From contig PAQU01000026.1 in NCBI GenBank assembly GCA_002709395.1, forward strand, positions 19,327 to 71,640: a DNA stretch of 52,314 nt. The letters are read 5' to 3'. The position numbers and the translations under genes are program-made. Shown here piece by piece: positions 1-6,673 of this stretch (within the stretch, counting starts at the first letter, position 1; every line of letters begins with the position of its first letter). This stretch comes from Roseibacillus sp. (GTDB lineage: Bacteria > Verrucomicrobiota > Verrucomicrobiia > Verrucomicrobiales > Akkermansiaceae). The notes under the pieces are model-generated. The model ran no database searches. It was not told the DNA's origin and was given only the letters and a program-made list of their open reading frames with translations.

Positions 1-50
1 GGTTCTTCAGAGGCGACGAGGAGAGATTCAATAACCGAGGGGAGCTCCAT
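1..50 (-). CDS. scpB: Start of a probable segregation and condensation protein B (partial, cut by window edge)
   Basis: Only the first 16 codons lie in the window, read leftward from an ATG at 50. They encode a start resembling the N terminus of ScpB (Leu-Pro-Ser-Val-Ile-Glu-Ser-Leu-Leu-Val-Ala-Ser-Glu-Glu), the first helix of the winged-helix kleisin-associated subunit that works with SMC. The frame stays open upstream of 50, so a different start is possible. No Shine-Dalgarno sequence is visible. The gene would be divergent from the DksA-like gene and lies far from smc at 33 kb. The call rests on a very short match and is tentative. Confidence 0.42.
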   Translation of the reverse strand, partial: MELPSVIESLLVASEE

Positions 51-184
51 GCGTTGAAGGAGGTTAGGAGGGTAGTGCCCAAATTCAAGTGCAAGGACAG
101 TCGGGGAAATGTGAATATCAAAGCAAAGGGCAGGTACTTTCCACTTGCAGCGTTTAGTGAAAGCCAGTAGGCAATCCCGCCCCG

Positions 185-209
185 CTGCCGGGGATGGTTC
201 CACCGGCAG
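185..209 (+). promoter_or_regulatory. Hairpin in the leader of the DksA-like gene
   Basis: An inverted repeat CTGCCGG...CCGGCAG has an inner TGG-TT-CCA stem and a GGA bulge. It lies 37 bases before the ATG at 247, in the gap between the divergent scpB-like start and the DksA-like gene. No T run follows, so it does not look like an intrinsic terminator. It could be a 5'-UTR structure or a chance palindrome in GC-rich DNA. A role in expression is inference only. Confidence 0.3.
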
Positions 210-246
210 GATACAGGGAGCACACTTTCCGTAATCTGATAACCTC

Positions 247-942
247 ATGGCGGCGAAGAAAAAGGCAGCAAAAAAGGTAGCGAAAAAAGCACCAGCCAAG
301 AAGGCAGCGAAAAAAGCACCAACCAAGAAGGCAGCGAAAAAAGCACCAACCAAGAAGGCAGCGAAAAAAGCACCAACCAAGAAGGCAGCGAAAAAAGCAC
401 CAGCCAAGAAGGCAGCGAAAAAAGCACCAGCCAAGAAGGCTGCAAAAAAAGCACCCGCTAAGAAGGCTGCCCCAAGAAAGCCTGTTAAGCTTACTAATTT
501 TGTAAAGAAGCAGCGTCAGCGCCTGCTCGACCTTCAGGATGAGCTTATGGATGCCATGTATGGAGTCCAGCAGGAGACCTTGCGGAATGGTCCTGCCAGC
601 GGTGAGGCCTCGGTAAGCGGGACTCACCTGGGGGATGCAGGGAGTGATGCATATGACCGTGATTTTGCCCTGAATCTCCTTTCCAAGGAGCAGGACGCTT
701 TGCAGGAAATTCAGGCCGCCTTGGAGAGAATTACCGAGGGAACATACGGAATATGTGGTATTTCAGGGAAAAAGATCCCGCAGGCCCGATTGGAGGCCAT
801 ACCGTTTGCTCGTCTTACGGTAGAGTGCCAGTCCCAGTGGGAGAGGGAGAATCCACATCGTAAATTCCGTAGTTCCGATGCAATCGGATTTGGTGCGGCG
901 ACAACCAGTTCTCCAGCAGTTTCTCTTGACGCTGGCGCGTGA
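247..942 (+). CDS. DksA/TraR-family protein with lysine/alanine-rich histone-H1-like N-terminal tail
   Basis: The protein has 231 residues. Residues 1-80 are a tail of Lys, Ala and Pro built from seven 9-residue repeats, resembling bacterial histone-H1-like proteins and likely to bind nucleic acid. Residues 85-200 match the DksA/TraR family: a coiled-coil hairpin, then a region ending in the zinc-finger motif around Gly-Lys-Lys-Ile-Pro and Ala-Arg-Leu-Glu-Ala-Ile-Pro. Family members bind the RNA polymerase secondary channel and modulate initiation. The usual C-x2-C-x17-C-x2-C is reduced to C170, S173, T191 and C194, so a normal zinc finger cannot form. The gene precedes rpmG and rpsR on the same strand, which suits a link to growth control. 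No Shine-Dalgarno sequence precedes the ATG. The family is clear; a DksA-like function is inference. Confidence 0.85.
   Translation: MAAKKKAAKKVAKKAPAKKAAKKAPTKKAAKKAPTKKAAKKAPTKKAAKKAPAKKAAKKAPAKKAAKKAPAKKAAPRKPVKLTNFVKKQRQRLLDLQDELMDAMYGVQQETLRNGPASGEASVSGTHLGDAGSDAYDRDFALNLLSKEQDALQEIQAALERITEGTYGICGISGKKIPQARLEAIPFARLTVECQSQWERENPHRKFRSSDAIGFGAATTSSPAVSLDAGA
283..471 (+). repeat. 27-bp tandem repeat, seven copies, inside the DksA-like gene
   Basis: Seven head-to-tail 27-bp units each encode Lys-Lys-Ala-Pro-(Ala/Thr)-Lys-Lys-Ala-Ala. The second to fourth units carry Thr and the others Ala. Middle units are almost identical in DNA; the last carry synonymous changes. The unit is a multiple of three, so gain or loss of copies would change tail length without a frameshift. 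The low-complexity DNA also opens artefactual frames on the other strand. Confidence 0.95.
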
Positions 943-973
943 TTGGCTAGTTTTTCCGCCCTTTTCGCAGACC

Positions 974-1147
974 ATGGCCCGCGATATCATCATTCTCGAA
1001 TGCACCGAAGCGAAGGCTGAGGGCAAGCAACCATCCCGCTACGTGACGACCCGCAACAAGAAGAGTCTGCGGACACCGGGTCGTCTGGAGAAGGTAAAAT
1101 TCAACCATTATCTCAAGCGCCGGACGCTTCATCGTGAACTCCGCTAA
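974..1147 (+). CDS. rpmG: 50S ribosomal protein L33 (bL33), zinc-free form
   Basis: The protein has 57 residues starting at the ATG at 974 and matches bL33: a Tyr-Val-Thr-Thr-Arg-Asn-Lys core, then an Arg-Leu-Glu-Lys-Val-Lys-Phe stretch. L33 is a small protein of the large subunit near the E site. It lacks the paired cysteines of zinc-binding L33, with one Cys near the N terminus, so it is the C-minus type. It lies 31 bp after the DksA-like gene and 9 bp before rpsR, so the three are probably co-transcribed. No Shine-Dalgarno sequence is seen. Confidence 0.92.
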   Translation: MARDIIILECTEAKAEGKQPSRYVTTRNKKSLRTPGRLEKVKFNHYLKRRTLHRELR

Positions 1148-1156
1148 CGACCGATC

Positions 1157-1399
1157 ATGAGTGAGCCAAAGACCAAGGAGCGCCGGATTGCCTTCAGAAA
1201 GGCAAACAAGAGGATGACACGTAAACGCCTCGACCTTGAGATAGGTCAGGTGAGTTACCAACATCCTGAAGTCCTGGCCAAGTTTACCACGGAGACTGGA
1301 AAGATTCTTCCGCGCCGGGTAACCGGGGTGTCTGCCAAGATGCATCGGAAAATCACCCGCGAGATCAAGCGGGCCCGGGCTGTAAGTCTGTTGCCCTGA
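1157..1399 (+). CDS. rpsR: 30S ribosomal protein S18 (bS18)
   Basis: The protein has 80 residues. The hallmark S18 core is present: Gly-Lys-Ile-Leu-Pro-Arg-Arg-Val-Thr-Gly, then His-Arg-Lys-Ile-Thr-Arg-Glu-Ile-Lys-Arg-Ala-Arg. S18 sits on the platform of the small subunit next to S6 and S11. Size and C terminus are normal for the family. It follows rpmG by 9 bp. The usual partners rpsF (S6) and ssb are not adjacent. No Shine-Dalgarno sequence precedes the ATG. The following 240 bp hold no gene I can support. Confidence 0.95.
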   Translation: MSEPKTKERRIAFRKANKRMTRKRLDLEIGQVSYQHPEVLAKFTTETGKILPRRVTGVSAKMHRKITREIKRARAVSLLP

Positions 1400-1640
1400 A
1401 CCAGTCCCAGGGTAGCGTTCCCTTCAGACGGGCGAATTCAGGGCCATGCGGCCTTCTGGAGAGACCCGATGAAAAACAGGTGAGAAAACGGGTCTACGGT
1501 CATCCGGTATTTTCTGCAGGCCTGGTTTGGAGGACAGCATTCGTTGTCCGAATCCACGAATTAATTGAATGGGACCGGGGTCAGATCTGAAGACCTCCAC
1601 ACTCTCGATACCCATTTTATGATGGAGAAAATATGATCTT

Positions 1641-2069
1641 ATGAGCAGGGAAGCCGAACATCAGGATCCCCTACGGAAGCCCTACATCAGTCTCCCGGGA
1701 GTGACCGGCATGCCCGATATAGGAGAGATTCTTGCTCATATGCCCGCGGAGGAGCAGCACCGTTTCGAGTCTGCCGGAGAGTTTGTGAAGCGACTTGCCC
1801 ATCGTATCCAGAAGTGGCGTGAGCGCCTGGCGGAAGATGAGCAACCGGTCATCCTTGCTCTTCTCTCGAACGGCAGCGCGATCGAGGTGCGTTCGGTTGG
1901 GGAGGACGGGCACTCAAGTGTGGTGGTGGAGGGGGTTCTGGATGGAGCCGCCTGCATGTTCGTGTCCCATCAGGCAAGTTTCCAGCTTCTATGCTACACC
2001 CAGAAGGTGGCACCCGAGATGAAGCGCAAAATTGGATTTCACGTCGGGGGTGAGGAGATTGAGGCATAG
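1641..2069 (+). CDS. Unknown 142-residue protein, possibly Sm/Hfq-like
   Basis: I do not recognise a family with confidence. Residues 1-25 look disordered; about 37-65 are predicted helical (rich in Arg, Glu, Lys), followed by alternating hydrophobic strands at 69-122. The order helix, then Pro-Val-Ile-Leu-x-Leu-Leu-x-Asn-Gly (69-78), then a strand-rich stretch, then Phe-Val-Ser-His-Gln-Ala (107-112) resembles Hfq, where an N-terminal helix is followed by an Sm1 motif with Asn-Gly and an Sm2 motif with Lys-His-Ala. This is pattern resemblance only. There are no membrane segments or signal peptide. It lies 241 bp after rpsR and converges on the OppD-type gene. A weak GGAGA lies about 16 bases before the ATG. 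Confidence 0.7.
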   Translation: MSREAEHQDPLRKPYISLPGVTGMPDIGEILAHMPAEEQHRFESAGEFVKRLAHRIQKWRERLAEDEQPVILALLSNGSAIEVRSVGEDGHSSVVVEGVLDGAACMFVSHQASFQLLCYTQKVAPEMKRKIGFHVGGEEIEA

Positions 2070-2111
2070 GAAGTCCGGTTCGGGGAGGAAAACCGGCCTA
2101 TCACCTGACGG

Positions 2112-3107
2112 TTAACCCTCGAGGCAACCGGGGCAATCCTGGGCAAAGTGACCTTTTGTGACTTCGGTAAGTTCCGGTCGGCGGTCGGTGAGGCACCGGT
2201 CGGCATTTCCGATGGTGTTACGCAGTCGGAAGGAGCAATGTTCGGGTTCCTCAGAAAGGTCGGGTGGAATCCCGGGGATGGTGTAGAGGGATGCGCCAGG
2301 CTCATGGGTAGCGGGTATGCTCTTGAGAAGAGCCCGGGTGTAGGCGTGGAGGGGATTCGCGAATAGTTCGCTGGTAGGGGCCTGCTCTACTATACGTCCG
2401 GCATACATGACGTTAACCACCTCACAGCTCTCCGAAACCACGGCAAGGTCATGCGTGATCAGGATAATAGAAAGCCCGAGGGCCTTCTGTCGTTCGCGGA
2501 GAAGGTCAAGAACCTGCTTCTGGACAGTGACATCAAGGGCGGTGGAGGGTTCGTCAGCGATCAGGATTTCGGGCTTGGTGATGAGTGCCATCGCTATCAT
2601 CACCCGCTGACGCATGCCGCCCGAAAACTCATGCGGATAGGAGTGGATACGTTTGGAAGCCTCGGGGATTCCAACTTCCTCAAGGGATTCGATTGCGCGT
2701 TTGAGAGCGTCTACTCTATTCAGTCCCTCGTGAATTTCGAGTGGCTCTGTCAACTGTCTTGAGATCCTGAGATAGGGATTCAGCGACGTCATTGGGTCCT
2801 GGAAGATCATGGATATCTTTTTGCCACGAATATCGCGTAATTCTTTTTCCGAGCTCTTCAGGAGGTCGATGCCGCCGCCCTGTCCGCTTCCCTTGAAGAT
2901 GGCTGTGCCCGAGTGAATCCGGCCCGGAGGTTGCGGGATTAGTCCGAGGAGAGAGTAGCAGGTTACACTTTTGCCCGATCCGGATTCCCCCACGATGCCG
3001 ATGGTCTGACCGGCCTCCACGGAAAAAGAGACCCCTTCCACCGCGTGAACCACCCCCGTGCGGGAATGGAACCGGGTGGTGAGGTTGCGGACATCAAGTA
3101 AAGGCAT
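2112..3107 (-). CDS. OppD/DppD-type ABC transporter ATP-binding protein (orphan)
   Basis: A complete ATPase of 331 residues from the ATG at 3107. It has Walker A Gly-Glu-Ser-Gly-Ser-Gly-Lys-Ser, a Q-loop, the signature Phe-Ser-Gly-Gly-Met-Arg-Gln-Arg, Walker B Ile-Leu-Ile-Ala-Asp-Glu-Pro, and the C-terminal oligopeptide-transporter domain (oligo_HPY) with several Cys. The family powers uptake of peptides or other small solutes through two permeases. I chose 3107 because AGGA lies 8 bases upstream; an in-frame TTG at 3149 would add 14 residues. No permease, OppF or binding protein is nearby. It is the last gene of a probable pgsA-der-oppD run on this strand. The ATPase call is firm; the substrate is unknown. 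Confidence 0.93.
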   Translation of the reverse strand: MPLLDVRNLTTRFHSRTGVVHAVEGVSFSVEAGQTIGIVGESGSGKSVTCYSLLGLIPQPPGRIHSGTAIFKGSGQGGGIDLLKSSEKELRDIRGKKISMIFQDPMTSLNPYLRISRQLTEPLEIHEGLNRVDALKRAIESLEEVGIPEASKRIHSYPHEFSGGMRQRVMIAMALITKPEILIADEPSTALDVTVQKQVLDLLRERQKALGLSIILITHDLAVVSESCEVVNVMYAGRIVEQAPTSELFANPLHAYTRALLKSIPATHEPGASLYTIPGIPPDLSEEPEHCSFRLRNTIGNADRCLTDRRPELTEVTKGHFAQDCPGCLEG

Positions 3108-3217
3108 GAGGGAATCCTGCACCCTGATCAGGAAAGGATCAACGGCCAAGGTAGGTGAAGAAGATGTTTACCGGCGGTCTAGGGCGAAGCGGGGCGGGAA
3201 AATGGGGAGAGAAGAAG

Positions 3218-4606
3218 TCACGCTTCCGGTTTGCGACGGGACCGGACCGAAAAATTGATGGGCAAACCGAGTGAAGGGTTTGCCTTGCGCAGCGTATTCT
3301 CGAGATAGGACTGGTAGGTATCTGCCAGAAGTCGCTTGTCGTTGACGAACAGGATATAGCGAGGAACTGGAACGGCAGCATAGCGCTCGTTTACTGCGGC
3401 GGTAGCATAGAGGATCTTGAGGCGTTTACGATGGCGCTTGCTCGCCGGAGGAGGGTTTCTGCGCAGAGCCTCACTCAGGAGTCGGTTCAGTTCACCAGTT
3501 CCAATGATTTCCTGTGCTCCCTCGCGTACTTTTCGAATGGAACCGAATATGCGGTCGAGTTCCTGTTTCTCTCTCGCAGAGACGCAGATGAAGGGTGCGT
3601 AGTGCAGAAAAAAGAGTTCGTTACGTATGGTTTCCTCGGCCTCTTCCATGCGTGCTTTCCTGGGCGCGTCCGGGTGATAGAGGTCCCATTTGTTAGCGAT
3701 AATAATACAGGGCTTCTGTTCGCGTTGAACGAGGCGCGCAATCTTGCGGTCCTGAGCGGAAATCCCGGCAGATAGATCTATTACAAGAAGGCAGAGATCA
3801 GCCCGACGAATTGACCTTTCGGCGCGCATGGCTGAGAAGACTTCCACGGAAGTGTCCATTCTTGAGCGCTGGCGGAGACCGGCAGTATCAATAAGAGTAT
3901 GGCGTTCTCCGGCACGGTCATAGGGGATGTCCACCGCATCTCGAGTTGTGCCAGCCACTTCTGAGACGATGGTGCGCTCGTCATTGAGGATGGCATTGAC
4001 CAGTGATGATTTGCCGGCATTAGGCTTCCCGATCACCACGATTTTCAGGCCTGTGGATTTTGCGGACTCCTCTGCTTCGCGAGCGGATGCCTCGAAGGGG
4101 GACAGGGCATTGTCGAGAGCGCCAAGGAGTTCCCTGAGGTTCCGGCCATGAGCAGCCGAGACGGAAATCCCGGCGCCCAGTCCAAGTTGGGCAAAATCCC
4201 CCGCAATGTGATCGAGTTCCTCATGATCTGCCTTGTTGATAACGAGGCAGACCTTTTCGGATGCCTTACGGAGTTGCTGGCCGATCGCCTCGTCGACCGG
4301 CGTCAGACCTTCACGCGCATCAACGAGAAAGAGGATAATGTCGGCAGTGTCCATTGCGACCTGCGCTTCGGTAGATACCGCCTCGGCGAAGTCTGCATCA
4401 GCGAGGGCTCCGATGCCTCCGGTATCCACAAGGTCGCATGGGATACTGGTGAGATTGCATGGGGCAGAGACCCGGTCGCGGGTGACTCCGGGTTGGTCAT
4501 GCACGATGGAAATGGTGCGACCTGCCAGCCGGTTGAAGAGAGCGGACTTTCCCACATTGGGACGTCCTACGAGGGCGATTACGGGTTTACGGATGCTACT
4601 GTCCAT
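3218..4606 (-). CDS. der: Ribosome biogenesis GTPase Der (EngA)
   Basis: The protein has 462 residues with two tandem GTPase domains, the hallmark of Der. The first carries Gly-Arg-Pro-Asn-Val-Gly-Lys-Ser near residue 14 and Asn-Lys-Ala-Asp. The second carries Gly-Lys-Pro-Asn-Ala-Gly-Lys-Ser near 195, an Asp-Thr-Ala-Gly switch and Asn-Lys-Trp-Asp. A KH-like domain with a basic tail closes the protein. Der is needed for assembly of the large ribosomal subunit. Length is normal. Its start overlaps the end of the upstream pgsA-like gene by 11 bp, so translation is probably coupled. No Shine-Dalgarno sequence is present. Confidence 0.97.
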   Translation of the reverse strand: MDSSIRKPVIALVGRPNVGKSALFNRLAGRTISIVHDQPGVTRDRVSAPCNLTSIPCDLVDTGGIGALADADFAEAVSTEAQVAMDTADIILFLVDAREGLTPVDEAIGQQLRKASEKVCLVINKADHEELDHIAGDFAQLGLGAGISVSAAHGRNLRELLGALDNALSPFEASAREAEESAKSTGLKIVVIGKPNAGKSSLVNAILNDERTIVSEVAGTTRDAVDIPYDRAGERHTLIDTAGLRQRSRMDTSVEVFSAMRAERSIRRADLCLLVIDLSAGISAQDRKIARLVQREQKPCIIIANKWDLYHPDAPRKARMEEAEETIRNELFFLHYAPFICVSAREKQELDRIFGSIRKVREGAQEIIGTGELNRLLSEALRRNPPPASKRHRKRLKILYATAAVNERYAAVPVPRYILFVNDKRLLADTYQSYLENTLRKANPSLGLPINFSVRSRRKPEA

Positions 4607-5201
4607 TAGCCTGTTCGGTTACGCACTGAGGGCCAGTCTGCTGAAGTTGTCCTATGCCCTGACGGATACTCTGGGAGGTGGCGAGGATAACAAAACATGC
4701 TGTTACGACGGTCGGATAGATCGGACTGAGGGGGATGACCTTGAGCCCGGTCCACGCCACCGTGACCATGAGCAGTACGGTACAGGTTTTACCCGTCCAG
4801 TGGGGTTCTATTTTTACCTGGCAATTGAGAAGATGAAGCACAGCGATGCCGCCCCATACGATGGCATCACGGAGGATGACAAGTCCCACGAACCACAAGG
4901 GGATGGCCCAATCGATGCCCCAGGGAAGAATGGAGAGAATGAGGATCGCAGTGAGAATCAGGAGTTTGTCAGCGATGGGGTCGAGGAATGCACCCAGGGG
5001 AGTACGCTGGTTGTAGCGACGGGCGATGACGCCATCAGCATAATCGGTGAGGGCCGCCACCGTAAAAACCGCGACCGCCGACCAGTGATAGGCTTCCACG
5101 GGGTTGCCGCTCTTAACGCTTGTTCCATAGAGGATTGCGAGAACTGCAAAGACCGGCACAAGCAGGGTCCGGAGGAGAGTCAGGTAGGTCGCCGCAGTCA
5201 C
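4596..5201 (-). CDS. pgsA: CDP-alcohol phosphatidyltransferase, PgsA-like
   Basis: A membrane protein of 201 residues with several hydrophobic helices. The CDP-alcohol phosphotransferase signature D-G-x2-A-R-x8-G-x3-D-x3-D is present: Asp-Gly-Val-Ile-Ala-Arg, then Gly-Ala-Phe-Leu-Asp-Pro-Ile-Ala-Asp. The family joins CDP-diacylglycerol to an alcohol; the short bacterial form next to core genes is usually phosphatidylglycerophosphate synthase, giving PG and cardiolipin precursors. The start is a GTG at 5201 with no Shine-Dalgarno sequence. It overlaps der by 11 bp and is divergent from the rsmA fusion, 45 bp away. Glycerol-3-phosphate as acceptor is inferred. Confidence 0.87.
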   Translation of the reverse strand: MTAATYLTLLRTLLVPVFAVLAILYGTSVKSGNPVEAYHWSAVAVFTVAALTDYADGVIARRYNQRTPLGAFLDPIADKLLILTAILILSILPWGIDWAIPLWFVGLVILRDAIVWGGIAVLHLLNCQVKIEPHWTGKTCTVLLMVTVAWTGLKVIPLSPIYPTVVTACFVILATSQSIRQGIGQLQQTGPQCVTEQANGQ

Positions 5202-5246
5202 GGTGGCAAGACTGTAGAGTCTTGAGTGGCGGGTGGCGAGTGATTG

Positions 5247-6635
5247 ATGTCCGGTCCCTCGTTTCTTGCCCCTGCCAACCTATTAATACATTCTCTCACC
5301 GTGAGCGGGAGCGACGTCAGGGAAGCTTTGGCAGCAGCGGAAGTGGTGCCGTCGAAAAAGTTGGGCCAGAATTTTCTAACAGACCCTAATACCGCACGCT
5401 GGATCGTGGACCAGCTGGAGCCTGGTCCGGAGGACTGTATTGTAGAGGTAGGGCCAGGGACAGGGTCTTTGAGCGCTGCCTTGGTAGGAAGGGTTCGCCG
5501 ATTGCTCCTTATTGAATACGACCGGAGGCTCGCGGAGTGGCTCCAGAAGCGTTATGAGGGCGAGGAAACGGTTGAGGTGATACATGCCGATGGGGCCCGT
5601 TTCGATTTGAGGTCTCTTTTCAAGGAGCGTCCGGTCAAGTTACTGGGGAACTTGCCATATTCCGCTGGGGGTGCGATCCTGCGTAATTTCCTCAAGCGCC
5701 CGTCTCCGATTTGTCGGGCGGTTGTCATGCTGCAGAAAGAGGTAATTGACCGTATTGTAGCGGTTCCCCGGACCAAGAATTACGGAGTTTTGTCCCTGCG
5801 CATGCAGAGCGAATGGATCAACACTCCCCTGAAGACCATCGGACCGGATGTTTTTTATCCCCGGCCAGCTATTGATTCCACTGTATTACTGTCGCAACCA
5901 AGGGGTGGAGATCTGCCCGTTTATGATGCTCGGCTTTTTGATGAATTGATACGGAGGGGATTCGCCCAGAGGCGGAAGCAGCTCCGCAAGGCTCTCCCGT
6001 CCGAGCCATCGTGGCCTGTGGTGGCAGAGACTCTCGGGGTAGCGGAAACTGCAAGGGCAGAAGAGCTGAGCCTAGAAAATTGGGTGGAATTGTGCCGGCG
6101 TTATGACTCCCATCCCCTCAGTGAAATACCGCAGTGCGGCGATGAGATTTTCGATGTGGTAGACGAAAAGGATGAGGTTATCGGGCAGGAGCGGCGGAAA
6201 GTGGTGCATGAGCAGGACCTGCTCCATCGGGCCATTCACGCTTTTATCTTCAATAAACGGGGTGAGGTCTTCCTGCAGAAGAGGTCGCGCCTGAAGGACA
6301 CTCACCCCGGGGTCTGGGATTCAAGTGCATCCGGGCATCTCGATTCAGGAGAAGATTATGAGGATTGTGCGGTCAGGGAGTTGGAGGAGGAGGCCGGCCA
6401 GAGAGAGGTTGACCTCAGGCGGGTGGCGGTCCTGCCCCCTACCGCTGAGACCGGGTGGGAATTTGTTCATCTCTTCGAGCTGAGGCAGAAGGGGCCTGTC
6501 CGTTTCCCTTGTTCCGAGGTTGAGGCGGGGCTGTGGTTGTCGCCGGATGAGGTGAATCTCTGGATTGAGAGGCGTCCCTGGGATTTTGCCAGCGGATTTC
6601 TCGCCTGCTGGAGGGCTTGGAGCGCCGTTCGGTAG
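5247..6635 (+). CDS. rsmA: RsmA (KsgA) 16S rRNA dimethyltransferase fused to a C-terminal Nudix hydrolase domain
   Basis: A two-domain protein of 462 residues. Residues about 35-285 are RsmA: Lys-Leu-Gly-Gln-Asn-Phe-Leu, the SAM motif Glu-Val-Gly-Pro-Gly-Thr-Gly and the catalytic Asn-Leu-Pro-Tyr. RsmA dimethylates two adenosines near the 3' end of 16S rRNA late in small-subunit assembly. Residues about 300-460 are a Nudix domain of the isopentenyl-diphosphate-isomerase-like/YfcD kind, starting Asp-Glu-Ile-Phe-Asp-Val-Val-Asp and with a complete Nudix box (G-x5-E-x7-R-E-L-x-E-E-x-G). One uninterrupted frame spans both. The ATG at 5247 follows a weak GGCGAG; a GTG near 5301 is an alternative. 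Enzyme identities are firm; the Nudix substrate is unknown. Confidence 0.95.
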   Translation: MSGPSFLAPANLLIHSLTVSGSDVREALAAAEVVPSKKLGQNFLTDPNTARWIVDQLEPGPEDCIVEVGPGTGSLSAALVGRVRRLLLIEYDRRLAEWLQKRYEGEETVEVIHADGARFDLRSLFKERPVKLLGNLPYSAGGAILRNFLKRPSPICRAVVMLQKEVIDRIVAVPRTKNYGVLSLRMQSEWINTPLKTIGPDVFYPRPAIDSTVLLSQPRGGDLPVYDARLFDELIRRGFAQRRKQLRKALPSEPSWPVVAETLGVAETARAEELSLENWVELCRRYDSHPLSEIPQCGDEIFDVVDEKDEVIGQERRKVVHEQDLLHRAIHAFIFNKRGEVFLQKRSRLKDTHPGVWDSSASGHLDSGEDYEDCAVRELEEEAGQREVDLRRVAVLPPTAETGWEFVHLFELRQKGPVRFPCSEVEAGLWLSPDEVNLWIERRPWDFASGFLACWRAWSAVR

Positions 6636-6673
6636 TTGCCAGTACGGGAAAGGGAGGTGAGACTGGCCGTGCT

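Noticed and set aside
283-471. Tandem repeats considered as a CRISPR array
   Set aside because: Units are contiguous, without spacers, and code for protein. No cas genes are present.
154-627. Long hydrophobic reading frame on the minus strand with Gly-Trp-Cys-Phe-Phe repeats
   Set aside because: It is the antisense image of the Lys/Ala repeat in the DksA-like gene, and the plus-strand protein has clear homology.
1424-1615. Short open frame in the gap after rpsR
   Set aside because: It has 63 codons, no motif, no Shine-Dalgarno sequence and no conserved feature. I treat the 1400-1640 gap as intergenic.
4233-5225. Open frame of about 330 codons on the plus strand
   Set aside because: It lies antisense to der and the pgsA-like gene, both of which have strong family motifs. 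No motif is seen in the antisense frame.
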